From Anthocerotibacter panamensis C109 (GTDB lineage: Bacteria > Cyanobacteriota > Cyanobacteriia > Gloeobacterales > Anthocerotibacteraceae), in the NCBI RefSeq assembly GCF_018389385.1, contig NZ_CP062698.1, positions 685,501-749,500 of the forward strand: a DNA stretch of 64,000 nt, given 5' to 3'. This document shows positions 9,198-18,279 of this stretch, in pieces; the first letter of the stretch is position 1; each line of letters opens with the position of its first letter. Position numbers and translations under genes: made by a program. Under the pieces are notes generated by a model. That model saw nothing but the letters and a program-made list of their open reading frames with translations, did not search any database and was not told the DNA's origin.

Positions 9198-10547
9198 ATG
9201 GCCTTTGACTACGACCTCTTTGTAATCGGTGCGGGCTCTGGTGGCCTCGCTTCCTCCAAGCGAGCCGCTTCCTACGGAGCCAGAGTCGCTGTTGCCGAGC
9301 ATGATTTGGTCGGGGGGACCTGTGTGATCCGCGGCTGTATCCCCAAAAAATTAATGGTCTACGCCGCTCACTTTGGGGAGTACTTCGAAGATGCCGTAGG
9401 CTATGGCTGGGACCCGGTAAAGCCGAACTTTAGCTGGCAGAAGCTGATTGCCGCTAAGGATGCAGAGATCTTGCGCCTCAACCAACTCCATACCAAATGG
9501 CTCAAGGACGCAGGAGTACATCTGTTTCCACAACGGGCAACCTTGGTTGATGCTCATACCATCGCCGTCGGCACAGAGCGCGTGACCGCCGAAAAGATCC
9601 TCATCGCCGTCGGCGGGGAGGCCATCCGACCGGAGGCTATTCCCGGCATCGAGCACACCCTCACCTCGCGGGAGCTATTTCACCTGCCCCAACAACCGGA
9701 GCGTCTCGCCATCTTAGGCGCGGGCTACATCGCGGTGGAATTTGCCGGGATTATGAACGGACTTGGCTCCCAAGTGGTGCAGTTGGTGCGCGGGGACAAT
9801 ATCCTGCGCGGCTTTGACGAAGATGTGCGCAACACGGTCTATGACGGCATGACGGACCATGGCATCGATATTCGCCTCATCACCCGGCTCGAAAAAATCG
9901 AGCCGGTGGCGGATGGCCTGAGCTTAACCCTCAAGGATATGGAGCAGCCTGTGGTCGTGGATGCGATCCTGTGCGCCACGGGGCGCGCGCCGCAAGTGGC
10001 GGGATTGGGGCTCGAACAAGTCGGCGTCGAACTGACCCTCATGGGTGCCGTCAAGGTCAATGAGTTTAGCCAGACCACCGTCGAGCATATCTTTGCGGTG
10101 GGCGACTGCACCGACCGCGCCAACCTCACCCCTGTCGCTATCGCCGAAGGGCGGGCTTTTGCAGACACCGAATTTGGGGGCAAACCCAAAGCAATCAGCT
10201 ACGACTTGATTCCCACCTCTGTCTTCTCTCAGCCTGAAGTCGGGACTGTGGGCTTATCGGAGACGGTCGCCGCCGCCCACTACGGCCACGACGAAATCGT
10301 CTGTTATAAGGCCAAATTCCGGCCTTTATACCACACGCTGAGTGGTCGCACGGATAAGACCCTGGTCAAGTTGGTGGTCCATCAGCCCACCGATAAAATC
10401 CTGGGGGCACACATGGTAGGTCCGAGTGCAGCGGAAGTGATCCAAGGCATCGCCATCGCTCTGACCATGGGAGCCACAAAAAAAGATTTCGACAACACGA
10501 TGGGTATCCACCCCACCGCTGCGGAGGAGTTTGTCACCCTGCGTTAG
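9198..10547 (+). CDS. gor: Glutathione reductase (NADPH)
   Basis: A 449-residue flavoprotein from the ATG at 9198 (GGAG upstream). The FAD loop GAGSGGLASSKRAA is near the N-terminus. The redox disulfide motif is GGTCVIRGCIPKK, the form seen in glutathione reductases. A second Rossmann loop (LGAGYIAVEFAG, about 170) binds NADPH. The C-terminus HPTAAEEFVTLR carries the active-site His-Glu pair from the dimer partner. It reduces glutathione disulfide with NADPH in the cytosol. The neighbouring GST supports the assignment. Confidence 0.9.
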   Translation: MAFDYDLFVIGAGSGGLASSKRAASYGARVAVAEHDLVGGTCVIRGCIPKKLMVYAAHFGEYFEDAVGYGWDPVKPNFSWQKLIAAKDAEILRLNQLHTKWLKDAGVHLFPQRATLVDAHTIAVGTERVTAEKILIAVGGEAIRPEAIPGIEHTLTSRELFHLPQQPERLAILGAGYIAVEFAGIMNGLGSQVVQLVRGDNILRGFDEDVRNTVYDGMTDHGIDIRLITRLEKIEPVADGLSLTLKDMEQPVVVDAILCATGRAPQVAGLGLEQVGVELTLMGAVKVNEFSQTTVEHIFAVGDCTDRANLTPVAIAEGRAFADTEFGGKPKAISYDLIPTSVFSQPEVGTVGLSETVAAAHYGHDEIVCYKAKFRPLYHTLSGRTDKTLVKLVVHQPTDKILGAHMVGPSAAEVIQGIAIALTMGATKKDFDNTMGIHPTAAEEFVTLR

Positions 10548-10598
10548 GCTAAAGCGCAAACCTCCGTGGCACAATGAACCACGAATAGAGCGGGTCTT

Positions 10599-11942
10599 AT
10601 GCAACTGGCAGCGGTAATCGGATTGGGACTATCGGGACAGGCTGCGGCGCTACTGCTGCGGGCTTCAGGTTGGTCGGTTGCGGTCTGGGACAGTGCAGAC
10701 ACCCCCACGCTGCGGCAAAAAGCAACCCTGCTCCAAGAAAAAGGGATCGACGTTTACCTGGGGCAACCCTTTATCCCTGATCCCCGTTACCAGCAAGTGG
10801 TCGTGAGCCCCGGCGTACCCTGGGGTGCGCCTTTTCTGGTAGAAGCTCGCCGTCTGGGGCTCACCGTCCAAGGCGAAGTGGGATTGGCCTGGGAATCGCT
10901 TCAGGAGGTGCCCTGGATCGCCGTCACGGGCACCAACGGAAAGACCACGACCACTGCACTCATCGCGGCAATCTGGAAGCAGGCGGGTTGGGTCGCTCCG
11001 GTCTGCGGCAATATTGGTCGCCCTATTGCCGATGTGGCGCTGGACTATCTGACAAACCGTGCTCGCTTGGACTGGGTGGTGGCGGAGTTGAGCAGCTTTC
11101 AGATCGAGCAGAGCCCGCAAATCCAGCCCCAGATTGCTCTGTGGACCACGTTTAGCCCCGACCACCTCAACCGCCACGGCACCCTCGAAAACTATAGCGC
11201 CATCAAAGCGAGTCTTTTGGACCACGCCCACCAGCCGATTCTCAATGGCGATGACCCCCATGTCAAAAGCCTCCACGCCCGCTGGCCCCATGCGCTCTGG
11301 ACTTCGACGACGGACCGCGCGGCACCCATCCATAGCCATGAAGGGCAAGTTTGGATCGAAGGCGAGCCCATCCTGCCGGTGAGTCAGATCCAGCTACCTG
11401 GTCAGCACAATGTCCAGAATGTCCTGATGGCAGTGGCTGCCGCTCATGCCGCTGGGATTGCTCCAGCAATGATTGCTCAGGGCATCCGCGAATTTCCGGG
11501 GGTGCCCCACCGCCTGGAGTGCTTAGGGCTGGTCGAGGGCGTAGCGTTTATCAACGACAGCAAAGCTACTAACTATGAAGCCTCCACGGTGGGTCTTGCT
11601 GCAATGACCGCTCCGGTCATCCTTCTGGCGGGCGGACAAATGAAGCAGGGCGACCCTCAGATCTGGCTGGAACATATCAGCCGTTTGACCCTAGGTGTAG
11701 TGCTCTATGGCAGTGCGGCCCCCAGATTTGCCCAGTTTCTCGTGCAATTTGGGTATAATGCCTTCCAGGTCTGTGGGACACTTGAGGAAGCTGTACCCCT
11801 GGCTTGGCGCTGGGCCGTCGCTAGCAAAGCCCCCTGTGTCCTCCTCTCACCCGCCTGTGCAAGCTATGACCAATTCGCCAACTTCGAAGCCCGAGGAGAC
11901 CGTTTCCGTCAGATATTTGAGCAGTTGGGCTCCCGAGGCTAA
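10599..11942 (+). CDS. murD: UDP-N-acetylmuramoylalanine--D-glutamate ligase
   Basis: A 447-residue Mur ligase. It adds D-glutamate to UDP-MurNAc-L-Ala in the cytosol, using ATP. The N-terminal Rossmann-like domain (GLGLSGQAAALLL) binds the UDP part, VTGTNGKTTT (about 110) is the ATP P-loop, and FINDSKATN (about 320) is the conserved Mur ligase block. The FSPDHLNRH motif is typical of MurD. Its 3' end overlaps ftsW by 77 bases, and the order murD-ftsW-murF is a partial dcw-type division/cell-wall cluster. Confidence 0.95.
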   Translation: MQLAAVIGLGLSGQAAALLLRASGWSVAVWDSADTPTLRQKATLLQEKGIDVYLGQPFIPDPRYQQVVVSPGVPWGAPFLVEARRLGLTVQGEVGLAWESLQEVPWIAVTGTNGKTTTTALIAAIWKQAGWVAPVCGNIGRPIADVALDYLTNRARLDWVVAELSSFQIEQSPQIQPQIALWTTFSPDHLNRHGTLENYSAIKASLLDHAHQPILNGDDPHVKSLHARWPHALWTSTTDRAAPIHSHEGQVWIEGEPILPVSQIQLPGQHNVQNVLMAVAAAHAAGIAPAMIAQGIREFPGVPHRLECLGLVEGVAFINDSKATNYEASTVGLAAMTAPVILLAGGQMKQGDPQIWLEHISRLTLGVVLYGSAAPRFAQFLVQFGYNAFQVCGTLEEAVPLAWRWAVASKAPCVLLSPACASYDQFANFEARGDRFRQIFEQLGSRG

Positions 11943-13086
11943 GGTCCTTCAGGTCTTGGTTCTGGTCTGGCTGGTCTTTGGCCTGATTGTCCTCTACTCC
12001 GCTTCACTGCCTGAGGGACTCAAGGAGTACCAAAATCCGCTCCACTTTTTCGTACTCCAGGCCGTTTGGGCGGCGCTGGGGGTCGTACTTTTTGTGGGGG
12101 TGGCGCGGACGCCTTTGGTCGTTTGGTGGCGCTGGAGCCCCTATTTATTTGGCACGGTCTTCCTGGCGGTGCTGGCTACACAATGGGTGGGCAGGGAACT
12201 CAATGGGGCTGACCGTTGGCTCGCTCTGGGGCCGGTGAGCCTGCAACCCTCGGAATTCGCCAAGCCCCTTTTGGTTCTGCAAGCTGTCTGGGTCCTGGAC
12301 CGCTGGAGTGGACTCAAGCGCTGGGAGCAAGCTTTTTGGGCGCTGGCACTGGTCTCGTTGGTGGGGGCAGTATTTGCCCAGCCCAGTTTGAGTATGTCCC
12401 TTTTGATGGCTATTGTCCTGTGGTTCCTGGCGTTTGCTGGGGGGTTTCCTCTGTCTTGGCTGGGGGGGAGTGTGGTGCTGGCTGTCGCGGGCATCGCCTA
12501 TAAAATCCTATCTACTACCTATCAGGCCAAGCGGCTCAATTCGTTTTTGGACCCTTTTGCCTCAGCGCAGGGCTCGGGCTATCAGGTGGTTCAGAGCCTT
12601 ATTGCCATTGGTTCTGGAAACCTTTGGGGGACAGGCTACGGTATGTCGGCCCAAAAGGTGAGTTTTTTGCCCTATCCCTACTCGGACTTTATCTTTGCGG
12701 TCTACACCGAGGAATTTGGGCTGGCGGGGGTGATTGCTTTTCTGCTCTTCCTCGTGGTTTTCGCCTTAGTCGGGCTGCGCGTGAGTTTGCGCTTCTCTGC
12801 CCCCCGCTCGGTCCGGCTCTTGGCCCTGGGCACGACGTTGATGCTGGTGATCCAAAGCTTGCTCCATTTAGGCGTAGTGGCGGGGTGTCTGCCTCCGACT
12901 GGGATGCCCTTGCCCTTGGTCAGCTACGGGGGCAGCGGTATCTGGGCGGCCCTCATCACCTGCGGACTGTTGGTCCGGGCGGCGCGCGAGGCCGGTCTGG
13001 TCCAATTGGATGTCGTCTCTACTGGACGTAAAGTCCAACTGCGCCGCCGCACCCCGCCGCCGCTAGCCGGGGGCAGGTCCGAATGA
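11866..13086 (+). CDS. ftsW: FtsW/RodA/SpoVE-family peptidoglycan polymerase
   Basis: About 406 residues from the ATG at 11866; the reading frame is open further upstream but that part lies inside murD and is not conserved. About ten membrane helices are visible. Family signatures include ELNGADRWLALGPVSLQPSE (about residues 105-125) and the C-terminal PPTGMPLPLVSYGGSG block. FtsW polymerises lipid II at the septum with its partner class B PBP; RodA does so during elongation. The murD-murF context favours FtsW. It overlaps murD by 77 bases and murF by four (ATGA), which suggests translational coupling. Confidence 0.88.
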   Translation: MTNSPTSKPEETVSVRYLSSWAPEAKVLQVLVLVWLVFGLIVLYSASLPEGLKEYQNPLHFFVLQAVWAALGVVLFVGVARTPLVVWWRWSPYLFGTVFLAVLATQWVGRELNGADRWLALGPVSLQPSEFAKPLLVLQAVWVLDRWSGLKRWEQAFWALALVSLVGAVFAQPSLSMSLLMAIVLWFLAFAGGFPLSWLGGSVVLAVAGIAYKILSTTYQAKRLNSFLDPFASAQGSGYQVVQSLIAIGSGNLWGTGYGMSAQKVSFLPYPYSDFIFAVYTEEFGLAGVIAFLLFLVVFALVGLRVSLRFSAPRSVRLLALGTTLMLVIQSLLHLGVVAGCLPPTGMPLPLVSYGGSGIWAALITCGLLVRAAREAGLVQLDVVSTGRKVQLRRRTPPPLAGGRSE

Positions 13087-14381
13087 GCATCCCCCTGCGC
13101 GAAGTGCTCACCTGGGTCCGGGGAACCTGGGTCGGACCCGAGCCCACACGCGACCAATTCACAGGCGTGAGTACGGACTCGCGCAGCCTCCAGCCTGGAG
13201 CGTTGTTTGTTCCTTTGGTCGGGGAGCACTTTGACGGTCATGACTACCTCGCGCAGGCACTGTGTCGGGGAGCGGGGGCTGTTTTATCGCATGTGGAAAC
13301 TGCGCACCCCCACATCCGGGTGACCGATACCCTGGCGGCCTATCAAGCGCTGGCTCAGGGCTGGCGGGAACGCTTTGCTCTGCCGGTCATCGGGGTGACC
13401 GGTTCTGCCGGAAAAACCACCACCAAAGAACTGATTGCGCATGTCCTCGGGCCGACTACGCTCAAATCCCCCGCCAATGAAAATAACGACATCGGCGTGG
13501 CGCGGACCCTGCTTGCCTTAGCTGCGCACCATCAAGCTGTGGTCGTCGAGATGGCGATGCGCGGGCCGGGGGAGATCCTGCGGCTCGCGCGGATGGCTCG
13601 CCCGACTATTGCGGTCATCACTCATATCGGCACAGCCCACATCGGTCGGCTGGGCTCTCAAGAAGCTATCGCCCGCGCTAAGTGCGAGCTCTTGATGGAA
13701 CTGGACCCAGAGGGCGTGGCTGTTCTCAATGGCGAAGATGCCTTGCTGCTGAAGACCGCTCGGGCTGTCTGGTCGGGCCGGACAGTGACCTATCAGTTGG
13801 GGCCTGAAGATACGGGCGAAACCCTACTCTGGCGGGACCAAACCTATCCCCTGCCCCTGCCCGGTCGCCACAACGCGCTCAATTTCCTGGCTGCCCTCAC
13901 GGTGGCAGAAGTCTTGGGCGTGTCAGTAGGGCCTCAAGATCTGGGGCGGCTCGAACTACCCGGAGGACGGGCGCGGGTACGGACCTTGCCCGGAGGGATT
14001 CACCTCATCGACGAGACCTACAATGCCTCCCCGGAAGCGGTCCTGGCGACGCTCGATTGGCTAGGGGCGCAGCAGGGACGCCGGATTGCGGTCCTTGGTG
14101 CAATGGGCGAGTTGGGGGACTTCGCCCTAGAACTCCATCGGCGGGTCGGTGAACGGGTAGCTGCCCTCAAGTTGGACCGGCTTTTTATCCTGGGAGCCGC
14201 TCCTGAAATGTTGGCTTTAGCCGAAGCTGCCTATCCGGTGCCCATTGCCCGGTGCCTGACTTTAGAAGAACTGGCTGAGGCTCTGAAGGATGGCCTTCAG
14301 CACGGGGACCGGGTTTTATTTAAAGCGTCGCGGGCGGTGGGCTTGGAGCAGGTTTTCCCTTTGCTCATGCCCGTGTCCTGA
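13083..14381 (+). CDS. murF: UDP-N-acetylmuramoyl-tripeptide--D-alanyl-D-alanine ligase
   Basis: A 432-residue Mur ligase that joins D-Ala-D-Ala to the UDP-MurNAc tripeptide, completing the cytosolic precursor. VTGSAGKTTTKE (about 100) is the P-loop in its MurF form, the ENNDIGV segment follows as expected for MurF, and IDETYNASPEA (about 300) is the C-terminal MurF signature. The start ATG overlaps the ftsW stop by four bases. Last gene of the murD-ftsW-murF set; 29 bases separate it from the convergent cyanase gene, with no clear terminator between. Confidence 0.95.
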   Translation: MSIPLREVLTWVRGTWVGPEPTRDQFTGVSTDSRSLQPGALFVPLVGEHFDGHDYLAQALCRGAGAVLSHVETAHPHIRVTDTLAAYQALAQGWRERFALPVIGVTGSAGKTTTKELIAHVLGPTTLKSPANENNDIGVARTLLALAAHHQAVVVEMAMRGPGEILRLARMARPTIAVITHIGTAHIGRLGSQEAIARAKCELLMELDPEGVAVLNGEDALLLKTARAVWSGRTVTYQLGPEDTGETLLWRDQTYPLPLPGRHNALNFLAALTVAEVLGVSVGPQDLGRLELPGGRARVRTLPGGIHLIDETYNASPEAVLATLDWLGAQQGRRIAVLGAMGELGDFALELHRRVGERVAALKLDRLFILGAAPEMLALAEAAYPVPIARCLTLEELAEALKDGLQHGDRVLFKASRAVGLEQVFPLLMPVS

Positions 14382-14410
14382 AGGCGTGGACAGTCCCGGC
14401 AGGCTCTTCT

Positions 14411-14854
14411 TCACCACTTCTTGTAGGAGAGGAATTTGCCCTCGTAGGTGACCTTCACCCGGTCACCTTTGGGGTCTTCGACCTTATCGATGGTCAAGGT
14501 GAAATCGATGGCGCTCATGATGCCATCCCCGAATTCTTCCTGGATCACGTCCTTCATCGGCATCCCATAGACCTGCATAACCTCGAAGAAGCGGTAGATC
14601 AAAGGGTCGGTGGGGACGGTCTCCACCAAAGAGCCCTTGAGCGGGAAATCGGTCAAGAATTCAGCCAAATCGGTGTCGAGATCGAGTAGGTTGAGCAGTT
14701 TCTCCGCTTCATCTTGGGAGGCTCGGGCCTGACCATAGACGAGGGCAGCTACCCAAACTTTATCGCGCCCCAAGGCTTGGCCCAATTGGGTATAAGTGAG
14801 CTTCCGGTCGCGTTTTGCCTTGAGCAGCAGATCGGTGATTTCAAACTGAGCCAT
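14411..14854 (-). CDS. cynS: Cyanate hydratase (cyanase)
   Basis: A 147-residue protein of the usual cyanase length. It converts cyanate and bicarbonate to ammonia and CO2 in the cytosol. The N-terminal helix-turn-helix-like domain (residues 1-80) is followed by the catalytic domain, where the family's Arg, Glu and Ser are seen in YRFFEVMQ and [10 protein letters not shown]; the C-terminus is [12 protein letters not shown] strong AGGAG precedes the ATG. It is the last gene of a cynA-B-D-S operon, 14 bases after the ATPase gene, the arrangement known from Synechococcus. Confidence 0.96.
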   Translation of the reverse strand: MAQFEITDLLLKAKRDRKLTYTQLGQALGRDKVWVAALVYGQARASQDEAEKLLNLLDLDTDLAEFLTDFPLKGSLVETVPTDPLIYRFFEVMQVYGMPMKDVIQEEFGDGIMSAIDFTLTIDKVEDPKGDRVKVTYEGKFLSYKKW

Positions 14855-14868
14855 GAGTGTTTCTCCTG

Positions 14869-15687
14869 TTAGGGTACGGCAGTGCCCGCCCGAGCTTCTT
14901 CAATTTCCCGAGTCTGACGGGTCAGGTGGCCCAACAGCCGGTTACGCAGCTTTAGATATTCCTGGTCATCACCCACACGCTCGCGGTTGCGCGGGCGGGC
15001 GAAGGGCACCGGGATGACTTCTGCGATCCCGGCGGCGGGGCCTTTGGTCATCAGGACAATGCGGTCAGCCAAAAGTAGGGCTTCTTCAATGTCGTGCGTA
15101 ATGAGGATACAGGTTTTACGGTCCTGTTCCCAAATCCGCTCTACTTCATCTTGCAAAAAAGCCCGCGTCAGGGCATCTAGCGCCCCGAAAGGTTCGTCCA
15201 TCAACAAAATTTGGGGATTGATGGCAAACGCCCGCGCAATCCCGACGCGCTGCTTCATGCCCCCCGAGAGTTCGCGCGGATAGCGCTTGCGAGCAGCACT
15301 CAGGTTCACCAATGCGATGTAGTGTTGGGCGGTCTTTTGATAGTGGGCTTTGTCTTTACCGGGTGTGACGGTCTCCAAAGCAAAGAGTAAATTCTCCTCG
15401 ACCGTTAGCCAAGGCAACAGAGCGTAGTTCTGGAAAATCACGCCCCGGTCAGGACCGGGACCCCGGACGGGCTTGCCACCGACCAAAACCTCTCCATCCG
15501 TGCAGGGGGTGAGCCCCGCCAGGATATTGAGCAGTGTGGTTTTGCCGCAGCCACTCGGCCCGACAATGGCGACGAACTGATTGGCTGCGACTTCTAGCGA
15601 AAGGTCTTGAACGGCGGTGTAGGCATCCTTGCCCTGACCAAAGACCTTGGTGACCTTGCGTAAACTGAGCGTCGTACTTTCCACCAC
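14869..15687 (-). CDS. cynD: Cyanate/nitrate-type ABC transporter ATP-binding protein
   Basis: A 272-residue ABC ATPase with Walker [10 protein letters not shown], signature LSGGMKQRV, Walker [13 protein letters not shown] and the switch histidine in [10 protein letters not shown]. It belongs to the NrtD/SsuB/TauB branch that powers uptake of nitrate, cyanate, bicarbonate or sulfonates. The gene is nine bases downstream of the permease and directly upstream of cyanase, so cyanate is the inferred substrate. In some cyanobacteria the same transporter also takes up nitrite. Confidence 0.88.
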   Translation of the reverse strand: MVESTTLSLRKVTKVFGQGKDAYTAVQDLSLEVAANQFVAIVGPSGCGKTTLLNILAGLTPCTDGEVLVGGKPVRGPGPDRGVIFQNYALLPWLTVEENLLFALETVTPGKDKAHYQKTAQHYIALVNLSAARKRYPRELSGGMKQRVGIARAFAINPQILLMDEPFGALDALTRAFLQDEVERIWEQDRKTCILITHDIEEALLLADRIVLMTKGPAAGIAEVIPVPFARPRNRERVGDDQEYLKLRNRLLGHLTRQTREIEEARAGTAVP

Positions 15688-15696
15688 GGTAGCTTC

Positions 15697-16542
15697 CTAA
15701 GCTTGATAGGTCACGTTCTTTTCGATCCAGGCAAAGACCCGGTCAATCAGGCTGCCGATGAGGCCGATAAAGAGGATAGTGACGATAATGTTCGAGATAT
15801 TGAGGTTGTTCCACTCGTTCCAGACGAAGTAGCCGACCCCGGTCCCCCCGACCAGCATCTCAGCCGCGACGATGACCAGCCACGCGACCCCCGCCGAGAC
15901 CCTGAGCCCGGTGATGATACTCGGGGCGGCGGCAGGCAGGATGATTTTGTGCATAATCCGCCAAGGAGAAGCGCCCAAGGTCCGTCCTACCTCCAGGAAA
16001 ACCGGATTGACGCTGCGCACCCCAAAGATCGTATTGAGGAGCATCGGCCATAAGGACGTGATAAAGATGACGAAGATGGCGGTCGTCTCCGAACTCTTAA
16101 AAAGCGCCAGACCAATCGGCAACCACGCCAGAGGAGAGACGGGCTTGAGCAGTTGCACGAAAGGGTCAATGGCCTGAGACGCGACCCGAGAGAGTCCGAT
16201 GAGAAAGCCCAACGGTACCGCCACCACCATTGCCCCCAGGAAACCCAGGCTCACCCGTCTCAGACTTGCCAGCAGTTGCCAGCCGATGCCCTTGTCGTTC
16301 TCGCCATTGTCATAGAAAGGGTTGGTCAGCGCTGCCCAAAAATCGACCGCCACCCGGCTAAAAGGAGGCATGAGCTTGATAAACCAACCGGACTGAACGG
16401 CAAATTCCCAAAGCCCAAGCAGCAGACCGAGCGACCCCAAAAAGATTAGAAGCGATTTAAAACGGTCACTTTTTAGAAAAGCAGGCCAAATCTGGCTAGA
16501 CGGCTCCCGGACCGGTGAAGCCTTGCTACCGACTACCGACAT
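15697..16542 (-). CDS. cynB: Cyanate/nitrate-type ABC transporter permease
   Basis: A 281-residue inner-membrane permease with about six helices, the first near residues 32-50. The cytoplasmic EAA-like loop (EVGRTLGASPWRIMHKIILPAA, about 180-200) docks on the ATPase. The ending WLVIVAAEMLVGGTGVGYFVWNEWN is characteristic of the NrtB/CmpB/CynB/SsuC family. It is nine bases from both neighbours, indicating one operon. Substrate assignment to cyanate rests on the linked cyanase. Confidence 0.88.
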   Translation of the reverse strand: MSVVGSKASPVREPSSQIWPAFLKSDRFKSLLIFLGSLGLLLGLWEFAVQSGWFIKLMPPFSRVAVDFWAALTNPFYDNGENDKGIGWQLLASLRRVSLGFLGAMVVAVPLGFLIGLSRVASQAIDPFVQLLKPVSPLAWLPIGLALFKSSETTAIFVIFITSLWPMLLNTIFGVRSVNPVFLEVGRTLGASPWRIMHKIILPAAAPSIITGLRVSAGVAWLVIVAAEMLVGGTGVGYFVWNEWNNLNISNIIVTILFIGLIGSLIDRVFAWIEKNVTYQA

Positions 16543-16551
16543 AGACTCCCC

Positions 16552-18066
16552 TCAGACACGGAATTTCTTAATCTGGGCTGGGACATATTGCTTGGCCTTG
16601 GCTGGGTCGAAGGTATCGTATTTGAGCTTTTCCACCTTCGCCGCTTGGGTGGGAGGTTTGAGGCTCGCGTACTTGAGTTCTTGCTGGAGCTTGCGGGCGG
16701 TGTCCGTCAGGAAGACCTGTTGGCTCGCCTTGGCATAGTCCACGTCCTTAGCCAGTTTCCAGCGCTCCAGTTGGCTCAAGATCCATTGGCTGTAGCTCTG
16801 CCAGGGATAGGGGTCGAAGTCGATGCGGTCGGGGATATCGTACTTGTTGCCGAGTCCATCGTCAAATTTGCCGGTGAGGACAGCCTCGACCACCGCTACC
16901 GGCTGATTTAAGAAGCCCTTTTCGGAAATGGCACGGGCGATATTGGCGCGGTTGACCCGGTTTTTGGCGAAGAGCGCGGCGTCAATGATGGCTTTGTTAA
17001 TGGCATTAAAGCTGTTGGGATGGGCGGTGATCCAGTCTTCGCGGGCGGCAAAAGAGCAGCAGGGGTGACCGGGCCACAATTCTTTACTCAACAGATGGAT
17101 ATAGCCAACGCCCTCAAAGACTGCCCGTTGGTTGAATGGGTCGGGCATGAGGTAGGCGTCTAGTTCACCCACGGTCATCTTAGCGACGGAGTCAGGGGGC
17201 GGCACGATTCGGATCTGTACGTCCTTGTCGGGGTCGAGCCCGCCTGCTGCTAAATAGTAGCGCAGGAGCAGGTTATGCATCGAGTACTGGAAGGGCACCC
17301 CGAGCTTGAAGCCCTTGAAGTCCGCCGGTCCCTTGATTTTATCTTTGTGCTTCAGCGCCACGGTGATGGCTTGGCCGTTGATATTCTCGATGCTCGCAAG
17401 GCGCACGGGGACCTGCGCGGAGCCGAGGCCCAAAGAGATTGCCAGGGGCATCGGAGCGAGCATATGAGCGGCGTCCAATTCTCCGGCAATCATGGCATCG
17501 CGCACCGCTGCCCAGTTGGGCATCTTCTTGAGGGTCACATCTAGGCCGTACTTGCTATAAAAATCTAGAGGCTTCGCCATCAAGATCGGAGTGGCGCAGG
17601 TGATGGGGATAAAACCGACGAGAAGTTTGCTCTTCTCCAGTTTTCCGGGCTGAGCTTGAGCTGCGACCGGGGCTGTGAGTTGGGTCAGCCCAGTGCTCAC
17701 AAGCGCCATGGCGAGCCCTACTTTCTCCAAAAATTCCCGGCGACCAAATTCAGTTTTGAGCGCGTCTGTCTTGAACGCACCCGCCTGTTCGCCAAAGGCG
17801 GCTTGCCAGATCTGCTCCTCGGAGCCTGCCAGGGTGACCAATGCCCGCCGCAGGTCTGCTTGATAGGCGTCTTGAGGCGCTATGACGACCTGTTCTAGTG
17901 TCTGGAGGGTCATAGCTTGAGCTTGGGTCTGCACCTCGTCGGGGACCATACCCATGCGCAGAAAGTCGTCGGTCAGGGCGTGAGGCGTGGTGGGCATCCC
18001 CTCGGCAAAACGTTCATGTTCGTCGGAGCGGTGCTTGCCCCCACAAGGGCAGGTGTCTTGGTGCAT
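16552..18066 (-). CDS. cynA: Cyanate/nitrate-type substrate-binding protein with unusual N-terminal extension
   Basis: A 504-residue NrtA/CmpA/CynA-family binding protein. Residues from about 145 to the end form the periplasmic solute-binding domain (LLVGFIPITCATPILMAKPL). A twin-arginine-like signal (FGRREFLEKVGLAMAL, arginines 109-110) starts only after about 105 residues. The extension opens with CPCGGKH, a possible metal or redox site, and is otherwise helical and acidic. Later in-frame starts (for example Met52) would still leave a long n-region. First gene of cynABDS, with an NtcA-type box 55 bases upstream of the start. Confidence 0.85.
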   Translation of the reverse strand: MHQDTCPCGGKHRSDEHERFAEGMPTTPHALTDDFLRMGMVPDEVQTQAQAMTLQTLEQVVIAPQDAYQADLRRALVTLAGSEEQIWQAAFGEQAGAFKTDALKTEFGRREFLEKVGLAMALVSTGLTQLTAPVAAQAQPGKLEKSKLLVGFIPITCATPILMAKPLDFYSKYGLDVTLKKMPNWAAVRDAMIAGELDAAHMLAPMPLAISLGLGSAQVPVRLASIENINGQAITVALKHKDKIKGPADFKGFKLGVPFQYSMHNLLLRYYLAAGGLDPDKDVQIRIVPPPDSVAKMTVGELDAYLMPDPFNQRAVFEGVGYIHLLSKELWPGHPCCSFAAREDWITAHPNSFNAINKAIIDAALFAKNRVNRANIARAISEKGFLNQPVAVVEAVLTGKFDDGLGNKYDIPDRIDFDPYPWQSYSQWILSQLERWKLAKDVDYAKASQQVFLTDTARKLQQELKYASLKPPTQAAKVEKLKYDTFDPAKAKQYVPAQIKKFRV

Positions 18067-18120
18067 TTCGTAATGTGAAGTGATTTGCTTTCATGATTCC
18101 TTAAGGTTCTCTCCAGTACC

Positions 18121-18134
18121 GTATAGCCGAATAC
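18121..18134 (-). promoter_or_regulatory. NtcA-type nitrogen-control box upstream of cynABDS
   Basis: GTATAGCCGAATAC is an exact GTA-N8-TAC, the palindromic binding core of NtcA, the cyanobacterial CRP-family nitrogen regulator. It ends 55 bases before the cynA start. A clear TAN3T -10 box at the usual 22-23-base distance was not found, so activation geometry is unproven. NtcA control of cyanate genes under ammonium limitation is known in Synechococcus, so the placement is biologically sensible. Confidence 0.6.
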
Positions 18135-18279
18135 TAAAAGCTGGATCGGCGGTAGAAGTAGCCGCCCCAGGAAACCAGCATGCGGGTCTAAACTGCTCCC
18201 TGTGACCAAGAAACGCCGGTTGCAGCTCGAACAATCCAAGCGAGAAATCCCTCTTGGTCGATGGATATCCCTAGATCCT

